Positions 44,107 through 52,559 of a stretch of DNA of 64,000 nt are shown piece after piece. Source of the DNA: Caballeronia turbans. Its GTDB lineage: Bacteria > Pseudomonadota > Gammaproteobacteria > Burkholderiales > Burkholderiaceae. The stretch is taken from the NCBI GenBank assembly GCA_001544655.2, contig FCOD02000004.1:186001-250000 (forward strand). The letters are read 5' to 3'. The notes under the pieces were generated by a model that had not been told where the DNA came from, searched no databases, and saw only the letters and a list, made by a program, of their open reading frames with translations. Each line of letters begins with the position of its first letter. Within the stretch, counting starts at the first letter, position 1. The translations under genes and the position numbers were made by a program.

Positions 44107-44386
44107 TTTTTCGTCGGATATGCATGCGGAATGCAAGACACAAGACGGCATTCCGAATGCAAAACGCAAGATGCCAGCCATCAGCGGCAAGTCGATTGAA
44201 AGGCCAGCCTGAGAGAGCACGATCGACGCGCGGTCGTTTTTGACCGTCGTCCCGAAAAGTGCTATTACGACGGGGCTTCGCGTCCCGCGCATGCTTCGCC
44301 AGCACGCGCGAGGTCATGCGCGGGACTCGAAAGCTCCACGTAATCGCATCGGCATTCAAGACGATGCGCGTCAGCTCAAGGTCACC

Positions 44387-45760
44387 GTGAATCCCACAAC
44401 CCTAACTCCCTGGTCTGCCCACGACACGCAACTGCTGATCGCCTGCGCGCTCGGCCTCGCAATCATCATCGTTTCCATCAGCGTGCTCAAGCTCGCGCCG
44501 TTCCTGTCCATTCTCGTGGGCACGTTCGCGGCGGGCTTCGCCGCGCATCAACCGCTCGAAGCAATCGCGCAAGCGTTCAGCAAGGGCGCTGGCGCACTGC
44601 TCGGCGACGTCGGCATCATCATCGCGCTCGGCGCCATGCTCGGCGCGCTGATGGCCGAGTCCGGCGCGGCCGACCGGCTCGTCACCACGCTGCTCGATCA
44701 TTCGACGCCGCGCCGCCTGCCGTGGATGATGGCGTTCGTCGCGATCATCGTCGGCTTGCCCCTGTTCTTCGAAGTCGGGCTCGTGATGATGGTGCCGATC
44801 ATCTTCGTGATGGCGCGTCGCGCGAAGCAGCCGATCCTGCGTATCGCCATTCCCGCGCTTGCCGGCATGACGACGCTGCATGCGTTGCTGCCGCCGCATC
44901 CCGGTCCGCTGATCGCGGTGAGCGCATTGCATGCCGATCTCGGCCTGACGCTCGGACTGGGCCTCATCGTCGCGCTGCCCGCCGTGATGCTCGCCGGGCC
45001 GCTCTATGGCATCTGGCTGTCGAAACGGCTGCATATCGAAGAGCCCGAGGAAATGGGCAAACTTTTCACCGCGCATGAAGACGGTGCAGCGACGCCGGGC
45101 TTCGCGATCTCGCTCGTGACGATCCTGCTGCCCGTCGTGATGATGCTCGGCCGCACCGTCGCCAAGCTCGCGCTCACGAAAGACACGCTGCTCTACAACA
45201 CACTCGATTTCGTCGGCGAGCCGCTCGTCGCGCTGGCGTTGACGGTGCTCTTTGCGATCGTGATGCTCGGCTGGTCGCGCGGCATGGCGCGCGAGCGCGT
45301 GGGCGGCATTCTGCGCAAGAGCCTGCCGCCGATCGCGGCGCTCCTGCTCACCATCGGCGCGGGCGGCGGATTGAAGCAAATGCTCGTCAACGCGGGCATC
45401 AGCGCGACTATCGGCAAGATCGCGGTGGGCACGCATCTGCCGCTGATCCTGCTCGCATGGCTGATCGCGGTCGCGCTGCGTCAGGCGACGGGCTCGGCGA
45501 CCGTCGCCACCACGACCACCGCGGGCATCGTCGCGCCCGTCGTGAGCGGACTCACGGCGACGCACAACTCGCTGATGGCGCTCGCGATCGGCGCGGGCTC
45601 GGTATTCTTCTGCCACGTCAACGACGCGGGTTTCTGGATGGTGCGCGAATACTTCGGGCTCACGCTGAAGCGCACGGTCGCGGTATGGTCCGTGTTGCAG
45701 ACGATCGTCTCGGTGGTGGGACTCGTGCTGACGCTCGTGTTGTGGAGCGTGCTGGCGTAA
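44387..45760 (+). CDS. Gluconate:H+ symporter family permease (GntP type)
   Basis: A 457-residue inner-membrane permease with about twelve helices of the GntP family. Hallmarks are ALGAMLGALMAESGAADRLV, LPPHPGPLIAVSALHADLG, and the C-terminal ATGSATVATTTTAGIVAP, GSVFFCHVNDAGFWMV. Family members import gluconate, glycerate or similar hydroxy acids. The GTG at 44387 follows CAAGGTCACC and is preferred over the long upstream frame. It converges on the GntR gene. Confidence 0.88.
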   Translation: MNPTTLTPWSAHDTQLLIACALGLAIIIVSISVLKLAPFLSILVGTFAAGFAAHQPLEAIAQAFSKGAGALLGDVGIIIALGAMLGALMAESGAADRLVTTLLDHSTPRRLPWMMAFVAIIVGLPLFFEVGLVMMVPIIFVMARRAKQPILRIAIPALAGMTTLHALLPPHPGPLIAVSALHADLGLTLGLGLIVALPAVMLAGPLYGIWLSKRLHIEEPEEMGKLFTAHEDGAATPGFAISLVTILLPVVMMLGRTVAKLALTKDTLLYNTLDFVGEPLVALALTVLFAIVMLGWSRGMARERVGGILRKSLPPIAALLLTIGAGGGLKQMLVNAGISATIGKIAVGTHLPLILLAWLIAVALRQATGSATVATTTTAGIVAPVVSGLTATHNSLMALAIGAGSVFFCHVNDAGFWMVREYFGLTLKRTVAVWSVLQTIVSVVGLVLTLVLWSVLA

Positions 45761-45783
45761 GGACGTTTCAGGCGTTCGGGCGT

Positions 45784-46515
45784 TCAGCCCGACGCTTCCT
45801 CGCGCGCGAGATCGCCGATGCGCGCAGCCGGCGCATCGCGCTTTGCGCGTTCGAGGACGGCGAGCACTTCGCGCGCCGTGTTCTCCGAATGCTCGCGCAG
45901 GACCGCCGGCAAGCCATCGCGCGCGGGATCCTCGAGCGCGGCCAGAATGGCTTCGTGCTCGCTCGCGGATTCGGCCCAGCGCAGCGTGTCCGCATTCGCC
46001 GCGCCGCGCGCCCGATGCACCTTCGACATCAACGTCGAATAGACGCTCGCGAGCACGGGATTGTCGGCGGCATCGACGATCATTTGGTGAATCTGCTGAT
46101 TCAGCTTGAAATACTCGACGCGCTTGCCGGCGTCGTGACACTCCACCATGCGCCGGTGCTTCGCCGCGATTGCCGCGATTTGCGCATTCGTGATGCGCTG
46201 CCGGACCAGTTCGCCCGCCATCGCTTCGAGGCCGTGAAGCAGTTCGAAGGTGGCGGCGAGATCATCGAGATCGATCTCCGCGACGCGATACCCGATGTAC
46301 TGCCGGTGCGTCACGCGCCCCTCCGACACCAGCACCTTCAGCGCCTCGCGCAAGGGCGTCTTCGAGACGTCGAACGCGCTGCTCAGTTCTTTTTCGTCGA
46401 TGCGCGCGCCGGGCGGCAATTCGCCCTCGTCGATCATGTCGCGCAGGCGCGCGGCGATCTCCGCAGCCATGCCGCGAGTGCGCAAAAGGAGGGGGCTTTT
46501 GATGGTCTGGTTCAT
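45784..46515 (-). CDS. GntR-family regulator with FCD domain
   Basis: A 243-residue repressor with an N-terminal winged helix (AEIAARLRDMIDEGELPPGARI, ELSSAFDVSKTPLREALKVL) and an all-helical FCD effector domain carrying metal-binding His (AIAAKHRRM, EHEAILAAL). FCD regulators usually sense small organic acids. It is divergent from the MFS gene at 46687, with 171 bases between, containing a dyad and a promoter. It likely represses the transporter-hydantoinase cluster. Confidence 0.9.
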   Translation of the reverse strand: MNQTIKSPLLLRTRGMAAEIAARLRDMIDEGELPPGARIDEKELSSAFDVSKTPLREALKVLVSEGRVTHRQYIGYRVAEIDLDDLAATFELLHGLEAMAGELVRQRITNAQIAAIAAKHRRMVECHDAGKRVEYFKLNQQIHQMIVDAADNPVLASVYSTLMSKVHRARGAANADTLRWAESASEHEAILAALEDPARDGLPAVLREHSENTAREVLAVLERAKRDAPAARIGDLAREEASG

Positions 46516-46537
46516 TGCAGTGCAAGCTTATCACGAA

Positions 46538-46560
46538 GTTGGTGAAAACCCTGCACCAAC
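46538..46560. promoter_or_regulatory. Candidate GntR operator dyad
   Basis: GTTGGTG N9 CACCAAC, a perfect 7-bp inverted repeat just upstream of the GntR start, in the divergent promoter. FadR/FCD-family sites contain TGGT...ACCA half-sites, though the gap here is longer than usual. Confidence 0.45.
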
Positions 46561-46603
46561 ATTTACCTCGTTAATTTTCAATAAAACCAATCGTTTACAC
46601 TGT

Positions 46604-46632
46604 TTGTAATTATAAATTTCTAATCCTATACT
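46604..46632 (+). promoter_or_regulatory. Sigma-70 promoter of the MFS-hydantoinase cluster
   Basis: TTGTAA (46604-46609), a 17-base AT-rich spacer, and TATACT (46627-46632). It would start transcription near 46640, about 47 bases before the MFS ATG. It is the best sigma-70-like match I found in the window. Confidence 0.55.
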
Positions 46633-46686
46633 CTGTCCAACGTTGCGCGACGTCACGAAAACATCCGCTTATCCAGGAGCCCGTTC

Positions 46687-47985
46687 ATGTCTTCAACATC
46701 CGGTGTTGCCGCATTGACGGTGGGCAAATCCACCGTTCGCTGGAAGATTTTCGTCGTCATGCTGAGCCTCATCGCGATCAACTACATCGACCGCGCGTCG
46801 CTGTCCGTCGCGATGCCGCTCATTTCCAAGGAGTTCGATATCGGCCCGGCGATGGAGGGGCTTATCCTCTCCTCCTTCTTCTGGACCTACGCGGTGATGC
46901 AGATTCCCGGCGGCATGCTCGCCGACCGCTTTAAGCCGCGCGTCGTGATCGCATCCGCGACCGTGTTCTGGGGTTTCTTCCAGGCGATCGCCGCCGTCTG
47001 CACCAATGCGCCAGGCCTGCTGCTCACGCGTCTCGGACTCGGCGCGTCGGAAGCGCCGATCTATCCGGCCGGCGGCAAGCTCAACGCGATCTGGATGACG
47101 CAGACCGAGCGCGGCCGCGGCGCGACGCTGCTCGACGGCGGCGCACCGCTCGGCGCGGCGCTGGGCGCGATTCTGATCACCGGGCTGATCGCGATGCTCG
47201 GCTCGTGGCGGCTCGCATTCGCGGTGGCGGGCGTCGGCACGGTCCTCGCGGGCATCCTCGCCTGGTTTTATGTACGCAATACACCACGCGAGCACCCGGG
47301 CGTGAACGAACTCGAAGCGGCCTATATCGAGGAATCGCATGCCCGCGACGCCGCCGCCGAGCCGTCGTCGCTCTCGGGCCGCACGCGCGATTTCTTCAAG
47401 TACCGCTCGGTGTGGTGCATGTTCTTCGGCTGGATGTGTTTCAACAGCGTGTTCTACGGCCTGCTCACGTGGATGCCCAACTACCTGCACATGGTCCACG
47501 GTTTCGACATCAAGCAGATGGGCGGCTCGAGCTTCATCATCTTTTTCAGCGGCTTCATCGGCGAGTTGATCGGCGGATGGATCGCGGACAAGTGGAAGGC
47601 CGCGGGCGGGCGTCCGAATGTCGTGATGCGCACGCTCTTCGGCATCGCGGCGGTCATCGCGACCGTGTCGATCTTCTCGGTGGCGTATGTGACGAATGCG
47701 GTCGCGGTCGTCGCCCTGCTTTCGACGACGCTCTTCTTCCTGCGCTGGTGCGGTCTCTACTGGTGCATTCCGTCGTCGCTCGGCACGCGCAACAAGATCG
47801 GCTTTCTCGGCGGCTTCATGAATCTCGGCGGCAACATCGGCGGCATCGCGGTGCCGATCATCGTCGGCGCGATCGTGCAGCTCACGCACTCCTACTTCCT
47901 TGCGCTGATGTTCTTCGCGGCGGCCGGCATCGGCTTGCTCGTGTGCTCGAGCGCCATCGATTACGAAAAGAAGATTCCCGTCTGA
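46687..47985 (+). CDS. MFS transporter, anion:cation symporter family
   Basis: A 432-residue twelve-helix carrier. INYIDRASLSVAMPLISKEF, FFWTYAVMQIPGGMLADRF, and LGLGASEAPIYPAGGKLNAIW are hallmarks of the ACS family (hexuronate, galactonate, phthalate-type carriers). It likely imports an acidic substrate for the following enzymes. CCAGGAGCCC precedes ATG 46687. It opens the cluster controlled by the divergent GntR gene. Confidence 0.9.
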   Translation: MSSTSGVAALTVGKSTVRWKIFVVMLSLIAINYIDRASLSVAMPLISKEFDIGPAMEGLILSSFFWTYAVMQIPGGMLADRFKPRVVIASATVFWGFFQAIAAVCTNAPGLLLTRLGLGASEAPIYPAGGKLNAIWMTQTERGRGATLLDGGAPLGAALGAILITGLIAMLGSWRLAFAVAGVGTVLAGILAWFYVRNTPREHPGVNELEAAYIEESHARDAAAEPSSLSGRTRDFFKYRSVWCMFFGWMCFNSVFYGLLTWMPNYLHMVHGFDIKQMGGSSFIIFFSGFIGELIGGWIADKWKAAGGRPNVVMRTLFGIAAVIATVSIFSVAYVTNAVAVVALLSTTLFFLRWCGLYWCIPSSLGTRNKIGFLGGFMNLGGNIGGIAVPIIVGAIVQLTHSYFLALMFFAAAGIGLLVCSSAIDYEKKIPV

Positions 47986-48041
47986 GTGGAATCGGCAGTT
48001 CACGCTGCAACGCTTCGCTCAATTCACACAGAGACATCACG

Positions 48042-48770
48042 ATGAAAAAACGTACCTTGCTCGGCATGCTCACGCCCTCGTCCAACACGTCCCTCGAACC
48101 GCTGACGAGCGCGATGGTTTCGAACCTGCCAGGCGTCTCCGCGCATTTCGCGCGCTTTCCGGTCACGGAGATCTCCCTCTCCGATCAGGCGCTCGGCCAG
48201 TTCGACGATTCGAAGATCCTGCAGGCGGCGCAATTGCTCGCCGATGCAAAAGTGGACGTGATCGCCTGGAACGGCACATCGTCGGGCTGGCTCGGCTTCG
48301 AAGCCGATGAGCGTCTGTGCCGGCGCATCACGGAAGCGACGGGCATTCCCGCGACGACCTCCGTGCTCGCATTGAACGAAATCCTGAAGAAGACCGATGC
48401 GCGTGAATTCGGTCTCGTCACGCCGTATCTCGACGACGTGCAGGAGAAGATCATCGCGAACTATCGGAGCGTTGGCCTGAACTGCATCGCCGAGCGGCAT
48501 CTGAACCTGAAGGCCAACTTCTCGTTCTCGGAAGTTCAACCCGATGAAATCCGCCGCATGGTGCGCGAAGTGGCGAAGGACAAGCCGCGCGCGATTTCGA
48601 TCTTCTGCACCAACCTGAACGCCGCGCATCTCGTGCCCGAGTTCGAAGAAGAAACCGGCATTCCGATCTACGACACGATCACGACCGTCGTATGGAAATC
48701 GCTGCAGCTCGCCGATTACGACACGCGCAGCGTCAAGGGCTGGGGACGTCTCTTCAGCGAAGTCGTCTAA
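48042..48770 (+). CDS. Arylmalonate-decarboxylase-like/maleate-isomerase family enzyme
   Basis: A 242-residue protein of the Asp/Glu racemase superfamily, with the TPSSNTSLEP opening of maleate isomerases. The first catalytic Cys of the racemases is replaced by Gly in NGTSSG (G78, T79, S80); Y129 is in VTPYLDD; the second Cys is C189 in IFCTN. This pattern, and nearly the numbering, matches G74/T75/S76/Y126/C188 of arylmalonate decarboxylase. A decarboxylase acting on a substituted malonate is therefore as likely as an isomerase. It lies between a transporter and a hydantoinase gene. Confidence 0.8.
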   Translation: MKKRTLLGMLTPSSNTSLEPLTSAMVSNLPGVSAHFARFPVTEISLSDQALGQFDDSKILQAAQLLADAKVDVIAWNGTSSGWLGFEADERLCRRITEATGIPATTSVLALNEILKKTDAREFGLVTPYLDDVQEKIIANYRSVGLNCIAERHLNLKANFSFSEVQPDEIRRMVREVAKDKPRAISIFCTNLNAAHLVPEFEEETGIPIYDTITTVVWKSLQLADYDTRSVKGWGRLFSEVV

Positions 48771-48781
48771 GGAGACAGGCC

Positions 48782-50188
48782 ATGTCGAACGAACTCGATT
48801 TCGTGATCCGTCACGCCGACGTCGTCACCGCGTCGGACCGGTTTTCGTGCGACATCGGCATTCGCGACGGCCGCGTGGCGATGCTCGGGCATGGCCTGCC
48901 CGACGCGCCGCGCGAGCTCGATGCGAGCGGGATGCTGGTGTTGCCGGGCGGCGTGGACGGTCACTGTCATCTCGATCAGCCGATGCCCGACGGCCTGCGC
49001 ATGGCCGACGACTTTCTCAGCGGCACGCGCTCCGCGCTATGCGGCGGCACGACAACCGTGATTCCGTTCGCCGCGCAAGCCAAGGGGCAATCCCTGCAAG
49101 CGGCCGTCGACGATTATCACCGCCGCGCCGAAGGCCGCGCGGTCATTGACTACGGCTTTCATCTGATCGTCGCCGATCCGACGCCGCACGTGCTCGCAGA
49201 AGAGTTGCCGCATCTGATCAAGAACGGCTACACGTCGTTCAAGGTTTATATGACTTACGACGATCTCAAGCTCAATGACCGTCAGATGCTCGACGTTCTC
49301 ACGGTCGCACGCGAGCACGGCGCGCTCGTGATGGTGCATGCGGAGAACTCGGACTGCATCGGCTGGCTGACCGAACGCCTGTTAGGAAATGGTTTGCATG
49401 CGCCGCACGCCCATGCGCTCGCGCGGCCCGCCGTCGTGGAACGCGAGGCGACGCATCGCGCGATTGCGTTCGCGGAACTCGTCGACGTGCCGATTCTGAT
49501 CGTGCATGTATCGGGCGCGGATGCGATCGAACAGATTCGCTGGGGCCAGTCGCGCGGGTTGCCGATTCTCGCGGAGACCTGTCCGCAGTACATGTACCTG
49601 ACCGCCGACGATCTCGGCCACGGCGAATACGAAGGCGCCAAGTGCGTATGCAGCCCGCCGCCGCGCGATCCCGCGAATCAGCACGCGGTGTGGAAAGCAT
49701 TGCGCCAAGGCGTGTTTTCGCTCGTCTCGTCCGATCACGCGCCCTTCTCTTATGACGATCCGCAGGGCAAGAAGCCGGGCGGCAAGGAAGTGTCGTTCGA
49801 TCACATTCCGAACGGCATTCCCGGCCTCGAAACGCGCTTGCCGCTGCTCTTCAAGGGCGTGAAGGAAGGACGCATCTCGTTGCATCAGTTCGTCGAACTC
49901 ACGTCGCTCGCGCCCGCAAAGCTATACGGCCTGTATCCGAAGAAAGGCACCATCGCGGTGGGCGCGGATGCGGACATCGTCGTGTGGGACCCGGAGAAGC
50001 GCGTGACCATCGCGAACGCGTCGCTGCATCACGCGGTGGATTACACGCCTTATGAAGGCATCGAAGTGACGGGATGGCCGCGTCATTGCTTCTCGCGCGG
50101 CGAACTGCTCGTCGAAGACGGCAGGCTTCTGAACGTGCAGAGTGGACGCGGTCGCTTTCAGCCAGCCGGCAAACCCAATCTCGAATGA
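48782..50188 (+). CDS. Dihydropyrimidinase/D-hydantoinase family cyclic amidohydrolase
   Basis: A 468-residue amidohydrolase that opens cyclic ureides or imides. The binuclear metal site is complete: H61 and H63 (DGHCHLD), carboxylated K154 (FKVYM), H186 (VHAEN), H242 (IVHVSG), and D318 (SSDHAPF). The start follows AGGAGACAGGCC, 11 bases after the decarboxylase-like gene. The family acts on dihydrouracil, hydantoins and related rings; the exact ring is not known. The ATGA at its end allows coupling to the next gene. Confidence 0.92.
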   Translation: MSNELDFVIRHADVVTASDRFSCDIGIRDGRVAMLGHGLPDAPRELDASGMLVLPGGVDGHCHLDQPMPDGLRMADDFLSGTRSALCGGTTTVIPFAAQAKGQSLQAAVDDYHRRAEGRAVIDYGFHLIVADPTPHVLAEELPHLIKNGYTSFKVYMTYDDLKLNDRQMLDVLTVAREHGALVMVHAENSDCIGWLTERLLGNGLHAPHAHALARPAVVEREATHRAIAFAELVDVPILIVHVSGADAIEQIRWGQSRGLPILAETCPQYMYLTADDLGHGEYEGAKCVCSPPPRDPANQHAVWKALRQGVFSLVSSDHAPFSYDDPQGKKPGGKEVSFDHIPNGIPGLETRLPLLFKGVKEGRISLHQFVELTSLAPAKLYGLYPKKGTIAVGADADIVVWDPEKRVTIANASLHHAVDYTPYEGIEVTGWPRHCFSRGELLVEDGRLLNVQSGRGRFQPAGKPNLE

Positions 50189-50199
50189 AGGCGAAAGCG

Positions 50200-51366
50200 A
50201 TGAAGATGCGTTTGTTGTCACTGACCGCTGCGGCGTTCTGCATGAGCGCACACGCCGCGGAAAAAGATATGCCGAGCGTCGCGCCGGAATCCGTCGGCGT
50301 CGATTCAGCGCCGCTCGTACGCATGTCGGAATGGATACGCGCGGACAACATGGATGTGCGCAGCCTCGTCATCGTGAAGGACGGCAAGATCGTGTTCGAG
50401 CGCTATGGCGATGGTCTCACGCGCGACAACAACTACGAGCTGTATTCAGTCACGAAGACAATCACTTCGTTGCTCGTCGGCGTGCTCGAAGGCGAAGGCA
50501 AGCTGAGTCCGTCGACGAAAGCTGCGCCGCTCATCGCGAAAGCGCGGCCCGATCTCGCCGCTCAACTCGCCGACAAGCAGAGCATCGAATTGCGTCATCT
50601 GATGTCGATGTCGAGCGGCCTCAGTTATCAGGCGCGCGAAGGCACCGACCCGCTTTACTACGGCGCGCCGGATCGTTTGCGTGTCGCGGTGACGGCGAAG
50701 GCCGCAAAGACGCCGGGCACGGACTTCGATTACATCGACGTGAACCCGGTACTCGTCGGCACGGCCGTGAGCGTCGCGGCACACGAACGCGAGGATCGTT
50801 TCGCGCAGAAGAAGCTATTCGAGCCGCTCGGGATGTCGCATTACCGCTGGACCGGCGTCGATGAGACCGGCGCGGTCGCGGGCGGCTGGGGCCTGCGGCT
50901 GCGCGCCGTCGACATGGCGAAGATCGGCATGCTCATGCTCGACAACGGCCGCTGGCAAGGCAAACAACTCGTGCCGCAGGCGTGGATCAGACAGATGACG
51001 ACGCCCTCGCCCGCCGCCGCCGATTATGGTTACTACTGCTGGATTCAGCATGTCGTCGAGAAAGGCCAGCCTGAATTCGGCGCGATGGGCTTCAAGGGGC
51101 AATTCATCACGGTCCTGCCGAAGCAACATGCGGTCGTCGTAATAACGAGCCTCTTGCCGACCGATGGCGGATTGCGCGACGCCACTTATCTCAATCAATA
51201 CCGCCGCATGGTGAACGATTTCATCTTGCCCGCGCTGACACCGACGACGCGTCCTGCCGTGACGGCCGCGAAGACCGAGGCGCTCAGCGAAGAACTCGAA
51301 CGCAGCAACAAGACACAGGGCGTGCCCGGCACCGCGGCCGCATTCAACGACGCACCCGAGACCTGA
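50200..51366 (+). CDS. Exported serine hydrolase, class C beta-lactamase/6-aminohexanoate-dimer-hydrolase fold (copy 1)
   Basis: A 388-residue exported enzyme with a signal peptide (MKMRLLSLTAAAFCMSAHA) and the SxxK nucleophile motif SVTK (S83, K86). A YxxxN-like element is in DYIDVNP. A GWGLRLRAVDMAKIG segment is typical of the esterase/amidase branch and argues against a drug-resistance beta-lactamase. ATG 50200 is preferred; ATG 50185 overlaps the hydantoinase stop. A close paralogue follows 3 bases downstream. Amide or ester substrate unknown. Confidence 0.85.
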   Translation: MKMRLLSLTAAAFCMSAHAAEKDMPSVAPESVGVDSAPLVRMSEWIRADNMDVRSLVIVKDGKIVFERYGDGLTRDNNYELYSVTKTITSLLVGVLEGEGKLSPSTKAAPLIAKARPDLAAQLADKQSIELRHLMSMSSGLSYQAREGTDPLYYGAPDRLRVAVTAKAAKTPGTDFDYIDVNPVLVGTAVSVAAHEREDRFAQKKLFEPLGMSHYRWTGVDETGAVAGGWGLRLRAVDMAKIGMLMLDNGRWQGKQLVPQAWIRQMTTPSPAAADYGYYCWIQHVVEKGQPEFGAMGFKGQFITVLPKQHAVVVITSLLPTDGGLRDATYLNQYRRMVNDFILPALTPTTRPAVTAAKTEALSEELERSNKTQGVPGTAAAFNDAPET

Positions 51367-51369
51367 TCC

Positions 51370-52557
51370 ATGACTCTACGCTCGCTGCTCAAGTGCATCG
51401 CGCCGGCTATCGTCGCGATGTCGATCTCGAACGCCCAGGCCGACGCGCCGCTGCGTGAGACGGGTCTCGCCGAGGCATCGCCGGAAGATGCGGGCGTCGA
51501 TTCGCATGGACTCGTGCGCCTGTCGCAATGGATTCGCGAGCAGAAGCTCGATGTGTACAGCCTGCTCGTCGTGAAAGACGGCAAGCTGATTTTCGAGCGC
51601 TATGGCGCGGGCGCATCCCGCGATTCGAACTACGAGCTGTACTCGGTCACGAAGTCGGTGACGTCGATGGTCGCGGGCATGCTCATCGGCGAGGGGAAGG
51701 TCAGTCTGGACGATTCCGTCGCAACGAAGCTCGCCGCGTGGCGACCCGACTTGCGCGCCGAGCTCGCCGACAAGCGCAACATCGAACTGAAGCACGTGCT
51801 CTCGATGTCGAGCGGCCTGCACTACGACTTCAAGCCGAAAGACGATCCGATCTACTACGCCGCGCCCGATCGTTTGAAGCTCGCGGCCGAAACGAATCCC
51901 AAGGCCGAGCCCGGCTCAGCGTTCGAATACACCGACATCAACCCGATCCTCGCCGCCGCGATGTTGAGCGCCGCAGCGCATGAGCCCGTCGAGAAATACG
52001 CACAGGCCCATCTCTTCGGCCCGCTCGGGATGAAGCACGCGGTATGGGCGCGCACAGACCGTTCGGGACTCGTGTCGGCGGGATGGGGCTTGCGGCTGCG
52101 CGCCGTCGACATGGCGAAGATCGGCATGCTCGTGCTCGATCACGGCCGCTGGCAAGGGCGCCAGATCGTGCCGCGAACATGGATCACGCAGATGACGTCG
52201 CCCGGTGTCGCGCCGTACTTCGGCTATTACTGGTGGATCAACAACATCGTGCAGAAAGAGCCGGAATTCGATGCGATGGGCTTCAAGGGGAAATTCATCA
52301 CGGTGCTGCCCGAACGAAATACGGTGATCGTGATGACGAGCATCATGTCCGTCGCCGGCGGCCTGCGCGATGCGAAGAATCTCCAGACGTTCCGCCAGAT
52401 GGTGAACGACTATGCGATTCCCGCACTCGACAATGCGCATCACGCGCGGCCCTCGGCGCAACGCCGCGCGACGTTGCGGCATGAGCTTGCCGTCAGCGCG
52501 CAAACGAAAGGCATGCCGGGCGCACAAGTGGACCCGACCGATCTTCCCGGCCTTTGA
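51370..52557 (+). CDS. Exported serine hydrolase, tandem paralogue (copy 2)
   Basis: A 395-residue exported enzyme, closely similar to copy 1 (shared YELYSVTK with S92 and K95, AGWGLRLRAVDMAKIGML, and a GFKGKFITVLP element). The order and spacing suggest tandem duplication followed by divergence. It likely acts in the periplasm. Both copies end with an extended tail ending KGMPGAQ or TQGVPGT. A substrate shared with copy 1 is plausible but not shown. Confidence 0.87.
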   Translation: MTLRSLLKCIAPAIVAMSISNAQADAPLRETGLAEASPEDAGVDSHGLVRLSQWIREQKLDVYSLLVVKDGKLIFERYGAGASRDSNYELYSVTKSVTSMVAGMLIGEGKVSLDDSVATKLAAWRPDLRAELADKRNIELKHVLSMSSGLHYDFKPKDDPIYYAAPDRLKLAAETNPKAEPGSAFEYTDINPILAAAMLSAAAHEPVEKYAQAHLFGPLGMKHAVWARTDRSGLVSAGWGLRLRAVDMAKIGMLVLDHGRWQGRQIVPRTWITQMTSPGVAPYFGYYWWINNIVQKEPEFDAMGFKGKFITVLPERNTVIVMTSIMSVAGGLRDAKNLQTFRQMVNDYAIPALDNAHHARPSAQRRATLRHELAVSAQTKGMPGAQVDPTDLPGL

Positions 52558-52559
52558 CC

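Noticed and set aside
44402-46141. A 579-codon antisense frame spanning the GntP permease and GntR gene
   Set aside because: Extremely Arg/Glu/His-rich, no motif, and it crosses two well-supported genes.
50200-52557. Antibiotic-resistance beta-lactamases
   Set aside because: The SxxK fold is shared by many esterases and amidases. The GWGLRLRAVDMAKIG region and catabolic context fit the NylB/esterase branch.
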